DNA from: Desulfobulbaceae bacterium
GTDB taxonomy: Bacteria; Desulfobacterota; Desulfobulbia; Desulfobulbales; Desulfobulbaceae
DNA: 5,763 nt
Reading direction: 5' to 3'
NCBI GenBank assembly: GCA_027011235.1
Contig: JALVAI010000449.1
Coordinates: 1-5,763 of the forward strand
Of the stretch, positions 1 to 5,723 are shown piece by piece. Both the position numbers and the translations under genes were made by a program. Under the pieces are notes generated by a model. The model was given only the letters and a program-made list of their open reading frames with translations. It had not been told where the DNA came from and searched no databases. The stretch's first letter is position 1. Each line of letters starts with the position of its first letter.

Positions 1-1432
1 GGCGGGTGAAGCCCTTTTTCCAGCCGGGCGCGGGTTTGCAGGCAGAAAGGGCCCCGAGCGGATCATCGGTCTCGCTGATGGAGGCAAGGATCTTCTGGGC
101 GGTCTTGGGGCCGACCTTGTCGAGCTGGAGGAGGATGCGGTTCCAGGACATGTTGTCCCAGGGGTTGACCAGGATGCGGAGAAAGGAAAGTACGTCTTTT
201 ATGTGCGCGGATTCCGTCAGCTTGAGGCCGCCCCGTTTTTCATATTCAAGGCCGCGGCTGCTCATCTCCATTTCCAGCTTGTAGGAGTGAAAGCCGGAGC
301 GGAAGAGAACGGCTATTTCCTTTTTCGGGATGCCCTGGTCCTGGTATTTGGCGATGGTATCGACCACGAACCGGGCCTCGGCCGCCTCGGTGGCGCCGCT
401 GAATACCTCGGGAGGTTCGCCGCCTTTACGGGTGGTAAACAGTGATTTGGTGAATTTTTCCTCTGCCTGCGCGATGATGGCGTTGGTCAGGCTGAGGATG
501 GGCTGGGTGGAGCGGTAGTTTTGTTCCAGCTTGATGATACTGGTGCCGGGAAACTGGTCGGGAAAGCGCATGATATTATAAAAGTCAGCGCCCCGGAAGC
601 TGTAGATGGACTGGGCATCATCACCGACCACCATCACGTTGTCATGGCTGCGGGCCAGCAGGCGGACGATTTCCGCCTGGATCAGGTTGGTGTCCTGATA
701 TTCATCGACCAGGATGTACTGGAAACGGTCCGAGATCAGGGCGCCGGCCTCTTCGGATTCGGCGAGCAGACGCTGCCAGTTGACCAGCAGGTCATCATAG
801 TCCATGAGGCCGTGGTCCAGCTTGAACTGGTTGTAATGGTCACGGATTGCATGAAAGTCATCGATAAATTCCGACAGGTGGACCTGGCTTTCAAAGACCA
901 GTTCTTCCAGGGGCAGGGATTTATTGATGGCGCCGGAAATCAGATTCATGATGACCCGTTTTGAGGGGAACCGTTTACCGGCCCCGGTGAGGCCCAGTGA
1001 GGATTTGATCAGGTTGATGATCCCTTCGGCATCACCGCGGTCAATAATGGTAAAGCCTGAAGGAAAACCAAGGTATTGACCATATTGGCGCAAAAGCATG
1101 TTGGCGGTGGCGTGAAAGGTGCCGCCGATGACCCGTTTGCAGCTCTGGCTGGTCAGTTGGGCGGCCCGGTAGAGCATTTCCTGGGCCGCTCTCCGGGTAA
1201 AGGTCAGCAGCATGATGGATTCCGGGGGCACGCCCTGCTCAAGGAGATAGGCCATCCGGTAGACCAGGGTTCTGGTTTTGCCGCTGCCGGCGCCGGCAAT
1301 GACCAGGATTGGTCCGGGACCGTGGGTGGCGGCGGCATACTGGGCCTCGTTGAGGGCCTGGCGTGAGACCGGGGAATGTTCGGGCGGTGAATTTTCAGGA
1401 ATCATGGTGTCTGAAGCGGAGTTTTTTTGCAT
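1..1432 (-). CDS. UvrD/PcrA/Rep-family SF1A DNA helicase, N-terminal part (3' end beyond the window)
   Basis: ATP-dependent 3'-5' DNA helicase of superfamily 1A, a cytoplasmic repair/replication enzyme that unwinds DNA or strips proteins from it. My translation of the complement is open from the start codon to the left edge, about 477 residues. Helicase motifs appear in order: Q motif LNEAQ (about 27-31), Walker A GAGSGKT (47-53), Ia TFTRRAAQEM (77-86), Ib GGTFHA (103-108), motif II VDEYQDTN (242-249), motif III GDDAQSIYSFRGA (about 270-282), motif IV LEQNYRST (302-309) and AVLFRS (374-379). Motifs V and VI and the C-terminus lie outside, so UvrD, PcrA and Rep cannot be told apart. The start is uncertain: ATG at 1432 (just inside an in-frame TAG at 1444-1442, with only a weak GAG close by) or ATG at 1405 (no Shine-Dalgarno at all). 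I took the longer. No frameshift or missing catalytic residue is seen. Transcribed divergently from the 1730 gene. Confidence 0.93.
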   Translation of the reverse strand, partial: MQKNSASDTMIPENSPPEHSPVSRQALNEAQYAAATHGPGPILVIAGAGSGKTRTLVYRMAYLLEQGVPPESIMLLTFTRRAAQEMLYRAAQLTSQSCKRVIGGTFHATANMLLRQYGQYLGFPSGFTIIDRGDAEGIINLIKSSLGLTGAGKRFPSKRVIMNLISGAINKSLPLEELVFESQVHLSEFIDDFHAIRDHYNQFKLDHGLMDYDDLLVNWQRLLAESEEAGALISDRFQYILVDEYQDTNLIQAEIVRLLARSHDNVMVVGDDAQSIYSFRGADFYNIMRFPDQFPGTSIIKLEQNYRSTQPILSLTNAIIAQAEEKFTKSLFTTRKGGEPPEVFSGATEAAEARFVVDTIAKYQDQGIPKKEIAVLFRSGFHSYKLEMEMSSRGLEYEKRGGLKLTESAHIKDVLSFLRILVNPWDNMSWNRILLQLDKVGPKTAQKILASISETDDPLGALSACKPAPGWKKGFTR

Positions 1433-1473
1433 CCGCTCGTTCTACCACAGAGCCTTCATGCGCGCAACGGCTG

Positions 1474-1503
1474 TTGACAGGGAGTAAAGTCATCAGGTAA
1501 AGT
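1474..1503 (+). promoter_or_regulatory. Weak candidate sigma-70 promoter for the 1730-2733 unit
   Basis: A perfect TTGACA -35 hexamer at 1474-1479 is followed after 18 bases by TAAAGT (1498-1503), which matches TATAAT at four of six positions. It points toward the 1730 gene but would leave a leader of more than 200 bases. The -10 match is poor, so this is only a suggestion. Confidence 0.22.
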
Positions 1504-1627
1504 GTCTTGCCCGTGCTTGCAAACCACATGCAGGCAGATAGGCCATCTTGCGGTCATAGCGATGGATTGGACATAGAAAAATTTCTGTTTGCCAGTACAG
1601 CTGCCTTGTGACATTTATGCCGAGATA

Positions 1628-1642
1628 CTGCTGTTACAGCAG
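1628..1642. promoter_or_regulatory. Perfect 7-1-7 palindrome, possible operator
   Basis: CTGCTGT-T-ACAGCAG is a perfect inverted repeat around a single T. It lies about 88 bases before the 1730 start and about 200 bases upstream of the helicase start. The form suits a dimeric regulator site, but a transcribed hairpin or chance is possible. No regulator gene is visible nearby. Confidence 0.35.
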
Positions 1643-1729
1643 AGCAATGGAACAAGAAAAAACAATCGCCAAAGGCGGCTGGTTTGGAATCAGTAACCAT
1701 CCAGTTTTTAAGAAAAAAAATAAAAAAAT

Positions 1730-2122
1730 ATGGAAAACCTTACCGATCTTTTTAATGATGAAGTGCTGACCGATCTCTTTCCGCCCCAGCGGACCAATGA
1801 TTTTTTTGAGGCCCTGTTCGGTGATGCCAATGATGGCGCCTATGATATTCACCTCCGGTTTGACGGACATGACGAAACAACAAACAGCCTGCGTTTTTTC
1901 CTGGATCTGGTAGAGCGTCCCGGCTGCTGTCTTGCCTGTAATCTGACCCATGGCCTGCCCGAGGTCTTTTCCCGCCATCCGGTAATCAACATCAAGGGGT
2001 TGGTGGCTGATATCGAAAAAATACTTGCTGGCCGGGCCCGTTGTACTGACTGGCGGTTGGGGACAACTATTCAACAGAGCTCGGGCCTGCATTCCATTCC
2101 TCTGACCATTCAGCTTGCCTGA
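1730..2122 (+). CDS. Small conserved-looking protein of unknown function with a CxxC motif
   Basis: A 130-residue soluble protein of unknown function, with no signal peptide or membrane segment. The N-terminal half is acidic, with LFPPQRTNDFFEALFGD (15-31) and GAYDI (36-40). The middle has RPGCCLACNLTHGLPEVF (63-80), giving a CxxC at C67-C70 next to C66, then RHPVINIKGLV (82-92). I recall similar proteins in Desulfobacterota and Geobacter-type genomes. Some there carry the meaningless transferred name 'pancreas/duodenum homeobox protein 1', and that name should not be read as a function. This is unchecked memory. The start is the only reasonable in-frame ATG, because TAA at 1721-1723 closes the frame upstream. 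It lacks a Shine-Dalgarno and follows an A-rich tract. The stop lies 8 bases before the methyltransferase start, suggesting one transcript. A 152-codon ORF overlaps on the opposite strand (2092-1634). I prefer this frame because of the recalled family pattern and the operon-like spacing. Confidence 0.75.
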   Translation: MENLTDLFNDEVLTDLFPPQRTNDFFEALFGDANDGAYDIHLRFDGHDETTNSLRFFLDLVERPGCCLACNLTHGLPEVFSRHPVINIKGLVADIEKILAGRARCTDWRLGTTIQQSSGLHSIPLTIQLA

Positions 2123-2130
2123 GAAGAACC

Positions 2131-2733
2131 ATGCCCGGACCTGAAGACGGATGGAATGAACGGTATGTCAGCGGTGATCTGCCCTGGGATACAGGCAGTC
2201 CGGACACCTACCTTGTAGAAATGGTTTCCCGCTGGCCCATGTGCCGGGGGCGGGTCCTTGATGTCGGCTGTGGCACCGGTACCAATTCCATCTGGCTGGC
2301 CCGGCAGGGCTTTGAAGTGGTCGGGCTTGATATTTCCGGGGAGGCTATTGGTATTGCCCGCAGGCGCGCGGAAGGGCAGGGCGTTTCCTGCCGATTTGTC
2401 AGGGAGGATTTTCTCCACTTTGATGCCGGGGAAGGTGAGTATATCTTTCTCTTTGACCGGGGATGTTTTCATTCCATCCCGACAGAGAAGGGACGCAGGT
2501 CATTTGCCAGCAGGGCCGCGCAACTGCTTTCTCCCCACGGGCTCTGGTTGAGCATGATCGGTAACAGCGATGATCCTATGCCCGACCAGGGCCCGCCCAA
2601 ACTCTCTGCCCTGGAGATCGCAACCTTTATGGAGCCCCTGTTTGAAATACTGCACTTGAGCTCCTGCATGATAGAGTCAAGAGGAGGAGATGAGCCGCCC
2701 CGTTTCTGGCAGTGTCTGCTGAAAAAACGGTAA
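2131..2733 (+). CDS. Class I SAM-dependent methyltransferase, TPMT/TehB-like
   Basis: A 200-residue soluble methyltransferase with a Rossmann-like class I fold. The N-terminal WNERYVSGDLPWDTG (8-22) resembles the signature of the thiopurine methyltransferase/TehB-like group. Motif I is VLDVGCGTG (42-50), the SAM-binding glycine loop. VVGLDIS (63-69) ends strand 2 with the acidic residue D67 expected to bind the SAM ribose. REDF (91-94) fits motif III, and FDRGCFHSIP (108-117) fits motif IV, like the DRG segment of TPMT relatives. The C-terminal GPPKLSALEIATFMEPLFEI (154-173) also fits this group. The substrate cannot be read from sequence; small thiols, metalloid oxyanions or other small molecules are known for relatives. 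GAGAAG overlaps the upstream stop codon and serves as ribosome binding site 5 bases before ATG, so it is probably translated with the 1730 gene. It converges on the diguanylate cyclase with 7 bases between stop codons. Confidence 0.9.
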   Translation: MPGPEDGWNERYVSGDLPWDTGSPDTYLVEMVSRWPMCRGRVLDVGCGTGTNSIWLARQGFEVVGLDISGEAIGIARRRAEGQGVSCRFVREDFLHFDAGEGEYIFLFDRGCFHSIPTEKGRRSFASRAAQLLSPHGLWLSMIGNSDDPMPDQGPPKLSALEIATFMEPLFEILHLSSCMIESRGGDEPPRFWQCLLKKR

Positions 2734-2753
2734 TCAGGGATCAGTGTACCGCC
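2722..2753 (-). terminator. Candidate intrinsic terminator of the diguanylate cyclase gene
   Basis: Read on the minus strand, CGGTA (2751-2747) and TACCG (2732-2728) form a 5-pair stem, extendable by two G-U pairs, around a 14-base loop. A run of six T (2727-2722) follows at once. The cyclase stop codon falls in the loop, and the element overlaps the methyltransferase 3' end. The stem is short and the loop long. In the plus direction AACGG (2726-2730) could pair with CCGTT (2766-2770) before CTTTTT, with a CCGC/GCGG stem inside, so weak bidirectional termination is conceivable. Confidence 0.38.
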
Positions 2754-3739
2754 ACCTGGGAGCGGCCGTTCTTTTTAGCCTGGTAGAGAAGATCATCGGC
2801 CTGTTCCAACCATTGATGTTTACTCATCTCCGGCCGCCATTGGGCCAGGCCGATACTGATGCCGAGTTTGGCCCGTCCAGCCCTGATTCCCAGATATTCA
2901 ACTGCCCGGCAGAGCCGCTCGCCCAGGTTACGGGCCGCTGCCATGTCCGTATTGGGCAGTACAAGAAGGAATTCATCTCCACCCATTCTGACCAGCAGGT
3001 CCGAGGTGCGTATCTGGCCCTGAAGCGCCTTGCTGACCTGTTGCAGTACCCTGTCACCCATCAGGTGTCCCATGGTGTCATTGACGTCCTTGAAATGGTC
3101 GAGATCAAGGGCGGCAAGGGTCAGGGGGGAACCGTACCTGTCGGCCTGTTTGATGATTGAATCGATGCGTTCTTCAAAAACCAGCCGGTTGGGCAGGCCG
3201 GTGAGGGCATCCCTGCGGGCCTGGGCAAATATTTTTTCATAGTCCAGGGTCCGTTTGAGCGGCTCCGCCAGGATGCTGAATGATTCGTTGATCAGCTCAA
3301 TATCTTCCGTTGGTACGGGGGTATCTTTTCTGAGCAGCAGGAGACGGATGCTGCTGTCATTTTCTGCAAAATTCCATTGGTAGGCATGCAAGTCTCCTGG
3401 TTGTGTTGTCCCGGCGTTCTTTTGGTTCTGGAATATCTTTTCCGCCATGTCCATGATGTAGCGACGCTCCGGGCCATGGCTCGAGCAGAACAGGTGCATA
3501 CGCTGCCTGGTTGGATTATAATACCCGATCAACTCATGGTCTACATGTTCGGCAAGCCAGATCGAATAGGTTTCAATGATGGCCGCCAGGTCCAAAATAC
3601 CGGCCAGCCGCTGGTACAGGCTGTTGACCTTTTGCAGGCGTCTGGATTGGCGTTCGTAATGTCTGAGCTGGGAGAGCAGTAGGTCCAGATTGTTTTCCGG
3701 CCAGCGACCGGCGGCAGGAGATTGCTGTACACTGTTCAT
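2741..3739 (-). CDS. GGDEF-domain diguanylate cyclase with an N-terminal GAF-like sensor region
   Basis: A 332-residue cytoplasmic enzyme predicted to make cyclic di-GMP from two GTP. The C-terminal GGDEF domain (about 170-332) is complete. It has DALTGLPNR (177-185), DLDHFKDVNDTMGH (212-225, metal and guanine binding), intact GGDEF (253-257), ISIGLA (294-299) and ADDLLYQAKKNGR (314-326). An RxxD (R244-D247) ends five residues before GGDEF, which is the usual position of the inhibitory I-site, so product inhibition is expected. Residues about 20-45 look helical or coiled-coil. Residues about 45-165 have the size and pattern of a GAF-like sensory domain, but I cannot assign it confidently or name a ligand. 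There is no membrane segment, signal peptide or EAL domain. The start is the first ATG of the frame, with a weak GGA about 8 bases upstream. It stands alone on the minus strand, and a sigma-54-like element lies about 120 bases upstream. Confidence 0.94.
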   Translation of the reverse strand: MNSVQQSPAAGRWPENNLDLLLSQLRHYERQSRRLQKVNSLYQRLAGILDLAAIIETYSIWLAEHVDHELIGYYNPTRQRMHLFCSSHGPERRYIMDMAEKIFQNQKNAGTTQPGDLHAYQWNFAENDSSIRLLLLRKDTPVPTEDIELINESFSILAEPLKRTLDYEKIFAQARRDALTGLPNRLVFEERIDSIIKQADRYGSPLTLAALDLDHFKDVNDTMGHLMGDRVLQQVSKALQGQIRTSDLLVRMGGDEFLLVLPNTDMAAARNLGERLCRAVEYLGIRAGRAKLGISIGLAQWRPEMSKHQWLEQADDLLYQAKKNGRSQVAVH

Positions 3740-3859
3740 GGCGTTTCCGTTGTTTTTTCCATTGTGCTGGAAGATAAGAATCCCACGGTAAAATCTTTTT
3801 TCCTGATTCTGTTGACCTTGTTTGGATATCGAACAGGTATCTCGGTTACTTTATTGTAA

Positions 3860-3875
3860 TGCGAAAAATGTGCCG
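3860..3875 (-). promoter_or_regulatory. Sigma-54-like -24/-12 promoter candidate for the diguanylate cyclase
   Basis: On the minus strand the sequence reads CGGCACATTTTTCGCA. It has the GG and GC dinucleotides exactly 10 bases apart, as in the sigma-54 consensus TGGCAC-N5-TTGCA. There are two mismatches to that core, T to C at each side. Transcription would start near 3849, giving a leader of about 110 bases. A TACAAT (minus strand, 3858-3853) that could be a sigma-70 -10 box lies just downstream, but no -35 box accompanies it. This is motif matching only. Confidence 0.35.
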
Positions 3876-3907
3876 GTTTTTTGTTTTTATAAAAAGACTT
3901 TGATTTT

Positions 3908-3922
3908 ACATGGTTACCATGT
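3908..3922. promoter_or_regulatory. Perfect 7-1-7 palindrome, possible regulator binding site
   Basis: ACATGGT-T-ACCATGT is a perfect inverted repeat around a single T. It sits about 33 bases upstream of the -24 side of the sigma-54-like element, or about 60-75 bases before the predicted cyclase start site. It also lies about 160 bases before nagZ, so it could act on either gene. It shares a GTTAC core and the 7-1-7 layout with the palindrome at 1628-1642, while the outer bases differ. Confidence 0.38.
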
Positions 3923-4083
3923 GATTTATTCTGGAGGATAAGGGACGGTTCTGGAAAGTCGAAAATTTGACGCATGAGTAGCAGGTGTCAGAGCTTCTAG
4001 GCTACCCTCTATTTAATGTTACCGGGAATCGGCGTGGTCGTCACAGAGCGACTCCATCTACAAAGAAATAAGCGGGACAGGGC

Positions 4084-5100
4084 ATGAATATAGGGCAGAT
4101 GTTTATGGTCGGCTTCCGGGGAACGGTTGTCAATGCCGATCATTGGATCGCCAGGGCTGTTACGCGGCAGCGCTTGGGCGGGGTCATCCTTTTTGATCGC
4201 AATGTGGATGGATCGGTACAGAATATCAGCTCACCAGCCCAGCTGCGGGAGTTGACGGCAACGCTGCAGGAATACGGTAACGGGCGATTGCTCATCGCTG
4301 TGGACCAGGAGGGTGGACAGGTCTGTCGTCTCAAGGCCCGGGACGGATTTTCCGAAACCGTCAGCGCCAAGATCATGGCCGGTTTTGACGATGAAGCGAT
4401 AGCTGCCAGGGCCGATGTCATGGCAGCCACCCTGGCCGCCCATGGCATAACCCTGAACATGGCCCCGGTTGTGGACCTTGCGAGTAATCCACATAATCCG
4501 ATTATCGGGCGGTATCAGCGCAGTTTTTCTGATGACCCTGAACAGGTGGTGCGCTGTGCCGGTCTTGTTATCAAGGCCCATCACCACCACGGCATCGGCT
4601 GTTGTCTGAAACATTTTCCCGGCCACGGCAGCGCCGGCGCTGATTCCCATCTCGGCTTTGTTGATGTGACAGCGGACTGGCAGGAAAAAGAGCTTGTTCC
4701 CTTTGCCCGTCTCATTGCCATGGGCATGGCCGATGCCGTGATGACCGCCCATATCGTTAATCGCAGGCTTGATCCACAGGGAATGGTTGCGACCCTGTCC
4801 CGACCGATTATCACCGGACTGCTCCGGCAGCGGCTCGGTTTTGACGGAGTAGTGATTTCCGATGACCTGCAAATGGGGGCCATTACAGAACAATGGGGTT
4901 TGAGCGAGGCGGTGCGGCGGGCTGTCCTGGCCGGGGTTGATCTTCTGGTGATCGGCAACAACCTTGCTCACCAAAAAGATGCCTTGAGTACGGGTATTAA
5001 ATGTATTGAAAAGATGCTTGACAGGGGCGAGATTGATGCCGATTATATCAGGGCATCAGTGAAGCGGATTTCAATTTTACAGGGGAAGACAGCAGGATAA
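4084..5100 (+). CDS. nagZ: Beta-N-acetylhexosaminidase, glycoside hydrolase family 3 (NagZ type)
   Basis: A 338-residue, single-domain family 3 glycoside hydrolase, close to the usual length of Gram-negative NagZ. NagZ removes N-acetylglucosamine from GlcNAc-anhydro-muropeptides in the cytoplasm during peptidoglycan recycling. Visible signatures are GQMFMVGFRG (4-13), GGVILFDRN (32-40), AVDQEGGQVCRL (72-83), the NMAPVVDLASNP segment (125-136), KHFPGHG (176-182) followed by DSH (187-189), and VVISDDLQMGAI (256-267). By comparison with characterised NagZ enzymes, D260 is the nucleophile and the D187/H189 pair the acid/base dyad. There is no signal peptide, in keeping with a cytoplasmic enzyme. 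The start follows GGGACAGGG, and an in-frame TAA at 4069-4071 rules out extension. It is probably co-transcribed with the TM2 gene 5 bases downstream. A role in beta-lactamase induction is known for some relatives, but no AmpR or AmpC gene is present here. Confidence 0.94.
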   Translation: MNIGQMFMVGFRGTVVNADHWIARAVTRQRLGGVILFDRNVDGSVQNISSPAQLRELTATLQEYGNGRLLIAVDQEGGQVCRLKARDGFSETVSAKIMAGFDDEAIAARADVMAATLAAHGITLNMAPVVDLASNPHNPIIGRYQRSFSDDPEQVVRCAGLVIKAHHHHGIGCCLKHFPGHGSAGADSHLGFVDVTADWQEKELVPFARLIAMGMADAVMTAHIVNRRLDPQGMVATLSRPIITGLLRQRLGFDGVVISDDLQMGAITEQWGLSEAVRRAVLAGVDLLVIGNNLAHQKDALSTGIKCIEKMLDRGEIDADYIRASVKRISILQGKTAG

Positions 5101-5105
5101 AAACC

Positions 5106-5513
5106 ATGGAACAGCAACAGACCCACAGCATGATTGTAGGATATATCCTCTGGATATTCGGATTTCTCGGCGCCCACAGGTTCTATTTCGGCAAACCCAT
5201 CTCCGGCACCATCTATTTCTTCACCCTCGGCATATTTTTTATCGGCTGGATTGTCGACCTTTTTCTGATTCCCTCCATGGAGCGGCAGGCGGATATCCGC
5301 TTTGTGCCGGGCCCGATCGATTACACCGTGGCCTGGATACTTCTTGTTTTCCTGGGACCCCTCGGGGTACACCGGATGTACATGGGCAAGTGGTTTTCCG
5401 GAATTCTCTATCTCCTGACCGCCGGTCTCTTCGGTATCGGTTACATTTACGATCTCTGGACCTTAAATGATCAGATTACATTGATTAACGGGGCAAGCAT
5501 TCCCGCCTGTTGA
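5106..5513 (+). CDS. Small membrane protein with two tandem TM2 domains
   Basis: A 135-residue integral membrane protein built from two consecutive copies of the TM2 domain, each a pair of hydrophobic helices joined by a short turn. Copy 1 spans about residues 9-57, with GFLGAHRFYFGK (19-30) and FIGWIVDLFLIP (45-56). Copy 2 spans about residues 73-122, with GPLGVHRMYMGK (84-95) and GIGYIYDLW (110-118). The shared GxLGxHRxYxGK and GxxxDL patterns show an internal duplication, giving four predicted membrane segments. The linker (58-72) is polar. TM2 domains have no established biochemical function; a sensing, assembly or membrane-stress role would be a guess. An AGGA at the end of nagZ is the likely ribosome binding site, and the 5-base gap indicates co-transcription with nagZ. 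Translation ends at tandem in-frame stops, TGA then TAG. Confidence 0.9.
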   Translation: MEQQQTHSMIVGYILWIFGFLGAHRFYFGKPISGTIYFFTLGIFFIGWIVDLFLIPSMERQADIRFVPGPIDYTVAWILLVFLGPLGVHRMYMGKWFSGILYLLTAGLFGIGYIYDLWTLNDQITLINGASIPAC

Positions 5514-5519
5514 TAGCTT

Positions 5520-5541
5520 CCATCTTGTTTATCCGAAAATA
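5520..5541. repeat. Direct repeat, left copy
   Basis: It begins CCATCTTG and continues GTTTATCCGAA-A-ATA. It aligns to 5719-5741 with 20 identical positions, two mismatches and one single-base gap, at a period of about 200 bases. The pair brackets the REP doublet and the other hairpins of the tail. Confidence 0.55.
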
Positions 5542-5567
5542 AGGTTACGCATGTTGTTGCATGTGCT

Positions 5568-5590
5568 GTAGGAGCGGATTTATCCGCGAA
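5568..5590 (+). repeat. REP-like element, left half of the inverted doublet
   Basis: A GTAG head is followed by a small palindrome, GCGGAT-TT-ATCCGC (5574-5587), then GAA. The GTAG tetranucleotide before an imperfect hairpin is the layout of REP sequences mobilised by RAYT (TnpA-REP) transposases. Confidence 0.75.
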
Positions 5591-5624
5591 TAGCTCACCC
5601 GATTACCTGGACAACCATGAATAT

Positions 5625-5647
5625 TTCGCGGCTGAAGCCGCTCCTAC
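5625..5647 (-). repeat. REP-like element, right half of the inverted doublet
   Basis: Read on the minus strand it starts GTAGGAGCGG and carries the palindrome GCGGCT-TC-AGCCGC (5641-5628), then GAA. It is the partner of the 5568-5590 copy in opposite orientation. Confidence 0.75.
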
Positions 5648-5658
5648 GGGCTTAGGTT

Positions 5659-5673
5659 GTGGGTAAAACCCAC
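5659..5673. repeat. Short hairpin GTGGGT-AAA-ACCCAC
   Basis: A perfect 6-base stem with a 3-base loop, 11 bases after the REP doublet. It is followed by CTTAAA rather than a T-run, so it is not a classic intrinsic terminator. It may be part of the same repeat cluster. Confidence 0.5.
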
Positions 5674-5696
5674 CTTAAACGTAACCTGTTGATTTT

Positions 5697-5723
5697 CATG
5701 GTTTGTTGTGCCGTCAAGCCATG
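5697..5723. repeat. Hairpin CATGGTTTG / CAAGCCATG
   Basis: A 9-base stem with one G-T pair and a 9-base loop (5706-5714). It overlaps the start of the right direct-repeat copy and lacks a following T-run. Its function is unknown. Confidence 0.4.

Larger units (their letters stand above)
1433..1729. other. Divergent intergenic region between the helicase and the 1730 gene
   Basis: This 297-base stretch holds no convincing gene. It contains a TTGACA hexamer (1474-1479), a repeated GTAAAGT (1484-1490 and 1497-1503), a perfect 15-base palindrome (1628-1642) and an A-rich tract ending at the 1730 start. A 40-codon ORF starting at ATG 1647 runs into the 1730 gene in another frame and has no recognisable features. 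No tRNA or structured RNA was recognised. Confidence 0.6.
3740..4083. other. Divergent intergenic region between the cyclase and nagZ
   Basis: These 344 bases are AT-richer than the flanks. They hold a sigma-54-like element toward the cyclase (3860-3875) and a perfect palindrome (3908-3922). A GGAGG at about 3932-3936 has no start codon at useful spacing. A minus-strand 79-codon ORF (3975-3736) overlaps the cyclase start by ATGA, but it is lysine-rich, low in complexity and resembles no family, so I do not call it. I found no convincing promoter for nagZ. Confidence 0.55.
5568..5647. repeat. REP doublet in inverted orientation (REPIN/BIME-like)
   Basis: Two 23-base REP-like units face each other around a 34-base spacer (5591-5624), 54 bases after the TM2 stop codon. 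In the same orientation the units match at 20 of 23 positions. Two of the three differences are paired changes in the stem (an A-T pair becomes C-G), so both hairpins are kept; the third is in the loop. The whole unit could also fold into one long hairpin. Its place after a probable operon end is typical of REPs, which can affect mRNA 3'-end stability. No RAYT gene is in the window. Confidence 0.78.

Noticed and set aside
521..964. 147-codon plus-strand ORF in the left region
   Set aside because: It is antisense to the helicase, whose motifs I to IV are all readable in the complement.
1647..1769. 40-codon ORF from ATG 1647 that might join the 1730 gene by frameshifting on the A-runs
   Set aside because: The 1730 frame has a TAA at 1721-1723, so only slippage in the last few bases would work, and no proper slippery heptamer with a downstream structure was seen.
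1634..2092. 152-codon minus-strand ORF opposite the 1730 gene
   Set aside because: It resembles no family. The plus-strand frame has a recognisable conserved-looking segment and operon-like spacing to the methyltransferase.
3736..3975. 79-codon minus-strand ORF overlapping the cyclase start by ATGA
   Set aside because: The overlap looks like translational coupling, but the product is lysine/asparagine-rich with no family pattern. The stretch also contains the promoter-like element and palindrome, so non-coding DNA is more likely.
4018..4083. Riboswitch or structured leader before nagZ
   Set aside because: Only a 4-base GTCG/CGAC pairing was found, and nothing resembles a known c-di-GMP, SAM or cobalamin riboswitch core.
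4231..4974. 247-codon minus-strand ORF inside nagZ
   Set aside because: It is fully antisense to a clear NagZ with intact catalytic motifs, and its translation shows no family features. It is a shadow of GC-rich coding sequence.
5659..5673. Hairpin after the REP doublet as terminator of the nagZ-TM2 operon
   Set aside because: The stem is good but no T-run follows on either strand, so intrinsic termination is not supported.
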